Of a stretch of DNA of 64,000 bases, positions 43,720-52,600 are shown one piece after another; the first letter of the stretch is position 1; each line of letters starts with the position of its first letter. The translations under genes and the position numbers were made by a program. The notes beneath the pieces are model-generated. The model worked only from the letters and a program-made list of their open reading frames with translations, made no database searches and was not told where the DNA came from. Source of the stretch: Chitinophagaceae bacterium (lineage in GTDB: Bacteria > Bacteroidota > Bacteroidia > Chitinophagales > Chitinophagaceae); contig CANGIT010000002.1 of NCBI GenBank assembly GCA_947454155.1, positions 124,001 through 188,000 on the forward strand, written 5' to 3'.

Positions 43720-44958
43720 ATGACAACACTGATAAAAAATATCAGTTCATTGCTGAACATAAGAACACAACACCATTTGCTTTTTGGTGCTGATCTGGCT
43801 AATTTGCCTGTGATGGAAGATGCTTATGTGCTGATTGAAGATGGTATTATTGCCGGGTATGGTAAGATGTGTGATCTGGATAAGTTAACCACACCTGACA
43901 TTGTTTTTGATGCGAAGGGTGGAATGGTATTGCCTTCCTGGTGTGACAGCCATACACATTTGGTTTTTGCGGGTAGTAGAGAAGGTGAGTTTGTAGATAA
44001 AATCAAAGGGCTGTCGTATGCCGAAATCGCGGCCAAAGGTGGTGGTATACTCAACTCCGCAGCCAAGTTGGCAGAAGCCAGTGAAGATGAATTGTTTAAT
44101 GCTGCCTGGAAACGGTTGCAGGAAGTGACATTGATGGGTACAGGCGCTATCGAAATTAAAAGCGGTTATGGCTTAACGGTAGATGCAGAGTTGAAAATGC
44201 TGAGGGTGATCAAAAAGCTCAGACAAAAGTCATCGCTGGAAATCAAAGCGACATTTCTGGGCGCGCATACATATCCCTTGGCCTACAAAGAAAACCATCA
44301 GGGTTATCTGAAGGAAATAAAGGAAGAGATGCTGCCGGTCATTGCCGCTGAAGGACTGGCAGATTACATTGATGTGTTTTGTGAGTCTGGTTTTTTTTCG
44401 CCGGAAGAAATGGAAGACGTGATCAAAGCCGGACTTCACCATGGACTAAAACCTAAATTGCACATCAACCAGCTGAACAGTATCGGAGGTTTGCAAAAAG
44501 CCCTCGAATTGAAAGCCGTTTCTGTCGATCATCTTGAAACCATGACCGAAATGGATATTGCAGATTTGTCGGCCTCTGCAACCATCGGTACTTTATTGCC
44601 AACTGCGGCATTTTTTCTTCGGATGCCTTTTCAACCCGCACGTCAACTGATTGATCATGGTTGTGCCATCGCACTCGCATCCGATTTCAATCCCGGATCT
44701 TCTCCCAGTGGCAATATGAATTTTGTAGTGTCATTGAGTTGTATCCAAATGAAAATGCTCCCGGAAGAAGCTATCAATGCGGCTACACTCAATGGTGCCT
44801 TTGCCATGGAACTACAGGATAAAGTGGGGAGCGTCTCCGTAGGCAAAAAAGCCAATCTGATCATCACAAAGCCCATCCCATCCCTTGCTTATCTGCCTTA
44901 TGCTTTCGGCTCCAATCTGATTGAGCATGTAATGGTAAATGGGGAAATCATAGCTTAA
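43720..44958 (+). CDS. hutI: Imidazolonepropionase
   Basis: HutI hydrolyses 4-imidazolone-5-propanoate to N-formimino-L-glutamate. The 412-residue amidohydrolase-fold enzyme shows CDSHTHLVFAGSREGEF near residue 75, with the metal-binding HxH pair, the segment GAIEIKSGYGL near 142, HINQLNSIGG near 248, and VDHLETM near 269. It is followed by ftcD (26 bp), and hutHU lie 17 kb upstream. Confidence 0.96.
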   Translation: MTTLIKNISSLLNIRTQHHLLFGADLANLPVMEDAYVLIEDGIIAGYGKMCDLDKLTTPDIVFDAKGGMVLPSWCDSHTHLVFAGSREGEFVDKIKGLSYAEIAAKGGGILNSAAKLAEASEDELFNAAWKRLQEVTLMGTGAIEIKSGYGLTVDAELKMLRVIKKLRQKSSLEIKATFLGAHTYPLAYKENHQGYLKEIKEEMLPVIAAEGLADYIDVFCESGFFSPEEMEDVIKAGLHHGLKPKLHINQLNSIGGLQKALELKAVSVDHLETMTEMDIADLSASATIGTLLPTAAFFLRMPFQPARQLIDHGCAIALASDFNPGSSPSGNMNFVVSLSCIQMKMLPEEAINAATLNGAFAMELQDKVGSVSVGKKANLIITKPIPSLAYLPYAFGSNLIEHVMVNGEIIA

Positions 44959-44984
44959 TATTATTATCAACAAGACATAAACTT

Positions 44985-46661
44985 ATGCAACAGTTAATCG
45001 AATGTGTGCCAAATTTTTCGGAAGGCAACGACCTTTCCATCATCAAACAAATTACCGACCAAATAGAAGCTGTAGAGGGCGTCCGCTTGCTCAATGTAGA
45101 TCCGGGCAAGGCCACCAACAGAACGGTGGTGACCATGGTAGGGACACCTGATGCCGTCATTGAGGCTGCATTCAGCGCCATACGCAAGGCCGGTGAACTG
45201 ATCGATATGTCGAAGCACAAAGGGGAGCATCCCCGCATGGGCGCTACGGATGTATGTCCCTTGATTCCCATTGCCAATATCAGCATGGAGGAAACCGCCG
45301 CATATGCGCAAAAGCTGGCCAAAAGAGTAGGAGAGGAACTCGGTTTAACTGTTTATCTCTATGAGTCGGCGCAGCCCAATAAAAACAGAAGCAATCTTTC
45401 GGTTATTCGTGCCGGTGAGTATGAAGGGCTGGCTCAAAAAATCATGCAGCCCGAATGGAAGCCAGATTTCGGTCCTGTACAGTTCGATGCCAAAAGAGGG
45501 GCCACAGTGATTGGTGCCCGTGATTTTCTGGTGGCGTACAATATCAATCTCAATACCACTTCTACCCGCAGAGCCAATGCAGTTGCATTCGATATCAGAG
45601 AGGCAGGCAGAACCAAAAAAGAAAATGGAAAAACCGTTCTCGATGAACAGGGAAAGCCTGTGGTGATTCCCGGAAGTTTGAAGTGTGTGAAGGCTATCGG
45701 CTGGTACATAGAGGAGTATGGCATCGCTCAGATTTCCATCAACCTAACCAATATCAACGTTACGCCAGTGCATATCGCCTTTGATGAGGCTTGTGCAAAA
45801 GCCACCGCAAGAGGATTACGTGTAACCGGAAGTGAACTGGTAGGACTAATACCGCTGAAAGCACTTACCGATGCCGGCAAGTATTTTTTAGAAAAACAAC
45901 AACGGTCAACGGGGGTCAGTGAAAAAGAGCTGATCAAAATCGCTGTGCGTTCAATGGGACTGGATGAATTGTCGCCTTTCAAATCGGAAGAGCGTATCAT
46001 TGAATATATGCTCGCAGACAACAGCCGTCAGCGACTCATTGGTATGACGCTTCGTGATTTTGCAGATGAAACAGCCAGTGAGAGCCCTGCACCCGGGGGA
46101 GGTTCCATATCAGCTTATGTGGGTTCGCTTGGCATTTCATTGGCCACCATGGTGGCTAATTTGTCGTCTCATAAAACTGGCTGGGATGAAAGATGGAAAG
46201 AATTTGGCGATTGGGCGCTAAAAGGACAGCAAATCAAAGATCAGCTGTTGTTGCTTGTGGATGAGGATACACAGGCTTTCAATCGCATCATGAACGCTTT
46301 CGGAATGCCCAAAAGTTCTGAAGCTGAAAAACAAGCCCGTACCTTGGCTATTCAAGAGGCCACGCGATTGGCCATTGAAATACCTTTTCGTGTGATGCAA
46401 CTCGCTTATGAGAGTATGGAAGTGATAGATGCGATGGCGAAGACAGGAAATCCTAATTCTGTTTCAGATGCCGGTGTAGGTGCATTGTGTGCCAGGGCTG
46501 CCGTAATGGGTGCTTTTATGAATGTAAGAATCAATGCTTCGGGATATGATGATAAAATATTCCTCGAAGAGGTGATGAACAAAGGAAGGGAATTGGAAGC
46601 AAAAACTCAGGCCAAAGAAGCAGAGATATTGAAAGTAGTGAACGAAAAGATTGGTTCATAA
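44985..46661 (+). CDS. ftcD: Bifunctional glutamate formimidoyltransferase/formimidoyltetrahydrofolate cyclodeaminase
   Basis: The 558-residue fusion has a formiminotransferase domain at about 1-330 (ECVPNFSEGNDLSII at the start, GEHPRMGATDVCPLIP near 78 with the catalytic His, and AFDIREAGRTKKENG near 203) and a cyclodeaminase domain from about 355 (ESPAPGGGSISAYVGSLG near 364). It moves the formimino group from N-formimino-glutamate to tetrahydrofolate and cyclises it to 5,10-methenyl-THF with release of ammonia. The fusion resembles the mammalian FTCD order. It ends the hutI-ftcD operon. Confidence 0.95.
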   Translation: MQQLIECVPNFSEGNDLSIIKQITDQIEAVEGVRLLNVDPGKATNRTVVTMVGTPDAVIEAAFSAIRKAGELIDMSKHKGEHPRMGATDVCPLIPIANISMEETAAYAQKLAKRVGEELGLTVYLYESAQPNKNRSNLSVIRAGEYEGLAQKIMQPEWKPDFGPVQFDAKRGATVIGARDFLVAYNINLNTTSTRRANAVAFDIREAGRTKKENGKTVLDEQGKPVVIPGSLKCVKAIGWYIEEYGIAQISINLTNINVTPVHIAFDEACAKATARGLRVTGSELVGLIPLKALTDAGKYFLEKQQRSTGVSEKELIKIAVRSMGLDELSPFKSEERIIEYMLADNSRQRLIGMTLRDFADETASESPAPGGGSISAYVGSLGISLATMVANLSSHKTGWDERWKEFGDWALKGQQIKDQLLLLVDEDTQAFNRIMNAFGMPKSSEAEKQARTLAIQEATRLAIEIPFRVMQLAYESMEVIDAMAKTGNPNSVSDAGVGALCARAAVMGAFMNVRINASGYDDKIFLEEVMNKGRELEAKTQAKEAEILKVVNEKIGS

Positions 46662-46670
46662 ACCTCCTTA

Positions 46671-47714
46671 TCAAGGGGCATAATCGATTTCAAGCACCGC
46701 GTTCTCATTCATATTGGCACTGGCATGCAATTCGTATCTCTTTTTGCCGGCGGTAACCACTATCAGCGCGGTGTTTGGAGGAATGCCCCCCAGGTTTTCT
46801 GCAAACAGAATTAGTTCATTGTGGGGTTGATTCTTGTCTACCTTCAAATGAATTATTATGGGGGATTCTGTAAGTCTTGCTTTGTTTTTGATGACCGATC
46901 CGTTGTAAACCAGACTTATAGTATCGTTATCAACAATGCCATTGTCGTATACTTTTATTTCAATTTCGTTGGATGCTACATTGATTTTTGAAAAAGTGAT
47001 GTTCTTTCTTGCATTGATTTTGCCGATGAGTGATGACATCACTTCGTTTAACGGAATGGCAGCATTTTCATTTTGTTGAACAGACGTATGATTGTTTGGG
47101 GATTCTTGTGTTTGAGCAGGAATTGATTTTTCTTTTTTTAGGGATTCGTTCGTCTTGACGATTGAATGATTGTTGGATTTATTGTATTGAGTAACATTGT
47201 TTTTTTGAGGGTTGGTTTTGTTTTTGGGCTTTGATTTTACTACAAAGCAAGTAGACTCATGTCCAGGTACATTCACGGGGTCTGAGGATACTTTTTTCAT
47301 CCAGAAAGCTGAACCTGATTCCGCATCCAGAAAATTGAAGATTGAATTCGGCTCTGTAGATACGATGCCTCGCATGTTGTTTCGTCCCCCTTGAGGAGTT
47401 TGCCAAAATTTGAGGTTCATTAAAACATGGTCTCCGCTGTTTTCGATAAATGAAGTGCCCTGTAAAGACCAGATCCTTTCAGCAGGGTCATATTTTCCGA
47501 TGAAGTAGGTTTTGCAGTAACTTTTTTTATCTCTCAGGACGAAATCAAAGCTATAGCCGCAAATGTTGTATCCATTTTGAATGATGTTGATTTTCAAATA
47601 TTCATCTCCCATGATTCCTTCCCAGATGCCGGTAATATTTTGGGCGGATGCGCTTTTGCCCAGTGAAAAGAAAATTACTAAAAAGAGTATGAATGCGCCT
47701 TTTTTCATGTTCAT
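46671..47714 (-). CDS. Secreted hypothetical protein with Asn/Lys-rich linker
   Basis: The 347-residue protein has a signal peptide (MKKGAFILFLVIFFSLG, cleavage near SASAQ). Two modules are joined by a low-complexity linker at about 160-210 rich in Asn, Lys and Gln (SKPKNKTNPQKN). The N-terminal module contains WEGIMGDEYLKINIIQNGYNICGYS and may be lipocalin-like; the C-terminal module is a beta-sandwich with IEIKVYDNGIVDNDTISLVYNG (Ig/calcium-binding-like). No enzymatic motif. It is convergent with ftcD, 9 bp apart. Confidence 0.65.
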   Translation of the reverse strand: MNMKKGAFILFLVIFFSLGKSASAQNITGIWEGIMGDEYLKINIIQNGYNICGYSFDFVLRDKKSYCKTYFIGKYDPAERIWSLQGTSFIENSGDHVLMNLKFWQTPQGGRNNMRGIVSTEPNSIFNFLDAESGSAFWMKKVSSDPVNVPGHESTCFVVKSKPKNKTNPQKNNVTQYNKSNNHSIVKTNESLKKEKSIPAQTQESPNNHTSVQQNENAAIPLNEVMSSLIGKINARKNITFSKINVASNEIEIKVYDNGIVDNDTISLVYNGSVIKNKARLTESPIIIHLKVDKNQPHNELILFAENLGGIPPNTALIVVTAGKKRYELHASANMNENAVLEIDYAP

Positions 47715-47936
47715 CTAAATTAATGAAATTCAAGCACTGTTTCGGAAATAATTGCCCAGCTTATATTTTGAAAATATGAAATGTTTTAATTTATAGGCAA
47801 TGTGGTTTTCATCACAACAAAATTGTAGTTTTGGTGCCTTGTATTTTTCTTTTTGAAAACCTGCAAGAAAGCATTAGTCTGGTTGAGTAAGTGTAAAAAA
47901 TAAACAACAATGCCTCAGACTATCACTTAAAAAAAC

Positions 47937-48830
47937 ATGAACATGAAGAAATTTTCCTTTTTGTCGGCCGTTGCGGTACTTTTTTTAATCTCCTGCAGCA
48001 AGGATAAAATACTTGTCACCACAACCGATCCTGTTGGCCCTGCGGTGATTGTTCCTCCGGTTGCCCCTCCAACTGCGGCTACGGATAGTACCCTTGTGAT
48101 GGGTAATCCCAGCAATGCGACCACCAATGTAGCTGATTTCTCTAATTATCTGCTTAAGGAAGGCTACTATTCTTTGTCTTACAACCGAGACAGGGGTATT
48201 GCCAACTGGGTAAGCTGGCATGTGGTATCAACCGATCTGGGATCTGTACCTCGTCAGGATAATTTTCGTTCCAATCCCTCATTACCTGTTGATTGGTATC
48301 ATGTAGATAATCTGAGTTACTCTTCATCTGGTTTTGACAGGGGGCATATGTGTCCTTCATCAGACAGAACTTCTTCCATCAGCGCCAATTCTTCCACTTT
48401 TTTAATGACCAACATGGTGCCTCAGGCGCCAAGAAACAACCAGATCACCTGGGCAGGTCTTGAAGATTATTGCCGTACTCTCGTACAGGCAGGAAATGAA
48501 TTGTACATCATTGCTGGTGCTTATGGCGAAGGTGGTACCACCACTGCAGGAGGATTGGCTACAACAATTGATAATGGTAGAATAACGGTGCCTGCCAATT
48601 TATGGAAAGTGATTGTAGTGTTGTCTGATGGTTCAAACGATTTGAATCGTGTCAATAATACCACTCGTGTCATCAGCGTGGTGATGCCCAATACTGATGC
48701 GATCAATACAGATTGGAAGACTTATCGTACATCAGTAGATTTTATCGAACAGGAAACTGGTTATGATGTTCTTTCGAGAGTATCAACAGCAGTTCAGAAC
48801 GTAGTGGAGGCGAGAATCGATAACTTGTAA
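47937..48830 (+). CDS. DNA/RNA non-specific endonuclease (NUC family), lipoprotein
   Basis: A 297-residue lipoprotein: signal peptide VLFLISCSKD with Cys19. The mature part starts after a Pro/Thr/Val linker and contains the DRGH catalytic motif (SSGFDRGHMCPSSDRT, about residues 130-145) with the general-base His137 and Asn further on in NMVPQAPRNNQITW near 160, as in S. marcescens nuclease and NucA. It degrades DNA or RNA at the cell surface or periplasm, probably for nutrient uptake. A 53-kb genome context with T9SS supports surface exposure. Confidence 0.9.
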   Translation: MNMKKFSFLSAVAVLFLISCSKDKILVTTTDPVGPAVIVPPVAPPTAATDSTLVMGNPSNATTNVADFSNYLLKEGYYSLSYNRDRGIANWVSWHVVSTDLGSVPRQDNFRSNPSLPVDWYHVDNLSYSSSGFDRGHMCPSSDRTSSISANSSTFLMTNMVPQAPRNNQITWAGLEDYCRTLVQAGNELYIIAGAYGEGGTTTAGGLATTIDNGRITVPANLWKVIVVLSDGSNDLNRVNNTTRVISVVMPNTDAINTDWKTYRTSVDFIEQETGYDVLSRVSTAVQNVVEARIDNL

Positions 48831-48871
48831 TCATTTTGATTGTTGTTGACTTCTTACAAAAAATAAATGTC

Positions 48872-49315
48872 ATGAAAAAGCTTACTGTTCTTTGTATTTT
48901 TTCTGTCTGTTTTATTTTGATGGCGAATGCCCAGCAAAAAACACCAAATGCTCAGAAGCCTGCAACTAAGCCAGTGGCTGCTAAGACAATGGCTAAACAT
49001 AATGTTGGTGAAAAAAGGACACATCGTAGTTCAATGGCCAACAAGCAGTCTTCAAGTGCGGTAGCAGATATTTACATGAAGCCGGTTGAATCAGTGAAAA
49101 CTGAAAAAAATCCCTATCAACTGAAGTATGGTGAAAAAGCAGCAGCCATCGACAGAGAAATAGAAAAGATGAAAGAAGAGATCAGCAGTAACCAGAAAAT
49201 TTCTGCAGATGAAAAAAATAAAAAATTAAAAGACTGTGAGGTGATACGAAAAAAAATGATGATAGATATGATGGGAGAGGAGTCTTACATCGAGTACAAA
49301 AATGCCGGAAATTAA
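48872..49315 (+). CDS. Small secreted protein
   Basis: I start at the ATG at 48872 (MKKLTVLCIFSVCFILMANAQ), giving 147 residues with a signal peptide cleaved near residue 21. An upstream in-frame ATG (48836) lies only 6 bp after the nuclease stop and would add 12 residues before the signal. The mature part is short, rich in Lys, Ala and Gln, then has a charged helix (EKAAAIDREIEKMKEEISSN). It follows the nuclease by 41 bp and may be co-transcribed. Unknown function. Confidence 0.65.
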   Translation: MKKLTVLCIFSVCFILMANAQQKTPNAQKPATKPVAAKTMAKHNVGEKRTHRSSMANKQSSSAVADIYMKPVESVKTEKNPYQLKYGEKAAAIDREIEKMKEEISSNQKISADEKNKKLKDCEVIRKKMMIDMMGEESYIEYKNAGN

Positions 49316-49336
49316 TTTATTTTCTAAATTGTTTAC

Positions 49337-49366
49337 AATCCTGCAGCAATTGCAGGATTTTTTTTG
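49337..49366 (+). terminator. Intrinsic terminator after the secreted protein gene
   Basis: AATCCTGCA pairs with TGCAGGATT around five bases, then a T-tract to 49365. Confidence 0.88.
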
Positions 49367-49660
49367 CACAATACTTTCTTTAAAAATCCGTTTATATTCC
49401 CACACTTAATCTTTCAAGCCTTCATTGGCTTGAAGCAGCAACATTTTTCAAAAAAATGATAATTGCAATCGTCAGCATTTTATGCCAAGCGCTCAGCTTT
49501 GGTAATTTTTTGGGGTAGAAGATTATCGTAATTCTACGTGAAATAATGGCCTTTTTCGGGTACTTTCCCTCTGTTTTTTATTTACATAATAAAATCAAAA
49601 TTTCGGCGTTTATATAATATCCTATAACAGACCGTTCCTATGGTCCTATCCTATACGCCG
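49367..49660. other. Intergenic region with a hairpin before the giant gene
   Basis: 294 bp without a gene. A perfect 8-bp hairpin (TTCAAGCC at 49413-49420 with GGCTTGAA at 49427-49434, loop TTCATT) has no U-tract and may be regulatory. No TAnnTTTG promoter was seen. Confidence 0.4.
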
Positions 49661-52600
49661 ATGAAAAAACTTTTACCTATCCTGCTAATGCTTACCGGAT
49701 ACTTCGTTTCCGGGCAAGTGTCAAGGCCAACTTCTTCCGCTACAACGCAACATTGGGATGAAGTAGAGCCGATGGTCAATGGATTTTCAAGAGTACTTCA
49801 AAAAGAATCTTTCACTTTCATCAATACAGCTGGCCATGCCATTGCACCGGCAAAATTCAGCGGTGCTCGCAATTTTTCCGCTCATCGGGCGGCTGTTCAG
49901 CAAAACGAAAAATGGGGCTTTATCAACGAAATGGGAATACAGGTAGTACCTTGTGTGTACGACCTGGTTTTTGATTTCAAGGGACTGAACACGGTGGTGA
50001 TGAAAAACGGACAATGGTTCTTAATGGGGCATGCAGGAAATGGGGTTAAAAATTTAGACATCGACCTCTGTCATGGATTTGAAAATGGGGTCGCCATTGT
50101 AGAAAAGTCAGGAAGAAAAGGATTATTATCTTTGGATGGCAACATTGGTTCATGGAGCAATGCGGCAACTGCTGCTGCACAAAGAAATACGGCCGTTCAA
50201 TCTGTGGCCAACGCCACAACATCCAATTGTCCTAACAATCTTGATTTTGAAAATGGCAATTTTACCAACTGGAGATGTTTTACAGGATCTGTGGATTCGA
50301 TTGGCAATACCAACGTGATTACCGTCAATCCTTCCGCACCAACCGCCAACAGACATCGAATTGTAACCAGAGCCAATCCATCGGCTATCGATCCTTTTGG
50401 ATTATTTCCTACCAATCCACCAGATGGCAGTAATTTTTGTGTGAAACTCGGTAATACCAACATCGGTGCTCAAGCCGAAAGAATCGCTTACACGATCAGA
50501 GTGCCGCAAAATGACAGTAATTTTTCCGTGAAATATGATTACGCTGTCGTGTTTCAAGATCCGGGTCATACCGCCTGGTCGCAACCGCGTTTCACGGCGC
50601 GCTTATTCGATTCCGCCTCCAATACTTATGTAAGCTGCGCTTCTTTCGAATATATATCTACATCAAGTTTGCCGGGTTTTGCCCGTTCAACGGTGGATAC
50701 CACTGTGATTTTCAAAAGCTGGGCGAGTGCATTTATCAGCCTCAGACAATATGCCGGTAAAACCATGTATCTCGAATTTACTACAGCCGACTGTGTAAGA
50801 AGAGGTCACTGGGGGTATGCTTATGTGGATGTAGAGCCTTCTTGCGGACAGTCGATGAATGCTACTTACAATTGCGCTTACCCTAATATCACCACGCTGG
50901 ATGCTCCTCCCGGTTTTCAAGCTTACAACTGGTGGAGTGCAAACTATGGCAGTGTGTTGGCCAATGGACAACACGCGGTGTTGAATCCTGGTCCTGCTTC
51001 CAATACATCAATGTGGTTGGAGATGATTCCGTATAATTCATTCGGCTGCAGAGATACATTGCCAGTTGTATTAACCACTACTTATCAGCCTTCATTTCAG
51101 GTGTCTGAAACCAATGCCACCTGTGCTCCGCATACCATTACTTTTTATAATAATGATATTCCTTCTTCACACGTGAACTGGAATTTTGGTGATGGCACAA
51201 CAGCCACAGGAGATACGGTTGTTCATACTTACATTACACCGGGCACATTCATTGTAACCATGACGGCTACATTGCCAGCAGGTTGCTCAGGTGCTGCCAG
51301 TGATACCATCACGCTTACGGCCGCATCCGGTTCATTGCAATATGTTGGTGGTAATTTTTGTGATCATACCAACGTGAGTTTCTCGGTAACCGACAATGGT
51401 GCTACTGCCTACCATTGGAACTTTGGAGATGGTGCCACACAGACCACCACTACAGGAGCTGTTACTCATACTTATGCAACTCCCGGAAGTTATTTGCCTT
51501 CTGTAGTACTGGATTACAACAGCGGTTGTCAGCTCAGCTTGCCTGGCAGTGATTCCATCCGCATAGAAAAATTGAATCCCGAATTTATTTTCAATATTCA
51601 GCATGTTTGCGATGCAACAACTGTTTCATTCAACAGCCAGTCTACGTCTCATTTCGGTATAGCTTCATATTTCTGGAGATTTGGTGATGGCACTACAGCC
51701 ACAGGCATCAATCCAATTCATGTTTACAACCGGTCAGGTAACTTTTTGGTGAAGCTGATCATTACCGGAGTGAATGGTTGTATGGATTCAGTTTCACATT
51801 CGGTACCCGTCAGCATTTGGAATACGCCGGTGGCCACAATCGCAGGCTTGTCATCCATTTGTCAAAGAGAGTCGGCTACTTTCATTGCCGGCGTAAGATC
51901 AGCAGACAGTATCGTATCTATGCAATGGCATACTTCCAATAATCTGAGTGCGTCAGGAGATTCGGCAACGTTTTTATTTAACCAGGCCGATACAATAACA
52001 ATAAATTTTATTGCTACTACCATCAACGGTTGTGCTGATAGCGCATTCAAAACTATCATTGTTAAACCACTGCCTGTGATTGCTCAGCCTGCCGATCAGC
52101 AACTCTGCAATGGTTCATCAACCACAGCGGTTGTGCTCAGCAGTTCGTTGTCTGCCACCAGTTTCAGTTGGGTGAACGATAATGCAGGAATTGGATTGGG
52201 CGTTGCCGGAAATGGCAATGTGCCTTCCTTTGTAGCGGGTAATGATACCAGTTATACGTTATACGCCAATATCACCGTGAATGCTGTTTCGCATGGCTGC
52301 GCGGCAGATCCGGTCAGTTTTACTTATATCGTATTTCCAACGCCACAAACCATTCAGCCCGCCAATCAGACGGTCTGCGACCGTGGACATACCGATCCGG
52401 TGATTGTCAACAGTTTCACCAGCGCGGTAGCCGCTAACACTTACGAATGGACGAATAATTTACCTTCTATCGGTCTGGCGGCCAATGGAACAGGCAACAT
52501 TCCCTCATTTACAGCCATCAACAATACCACTCAAACACAAGTGGCTACCATCACTTTGATGGCCAGGGACAATGGTTGTAATGGGCTTCCCGTACAGTTT

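Noticed and set aside
49413..49434. 8-bp hairpin as a second terminator
   Set aside because: It has no U-tract on either strand and the preceding terminator at 49337 already ends the upstream transcript.
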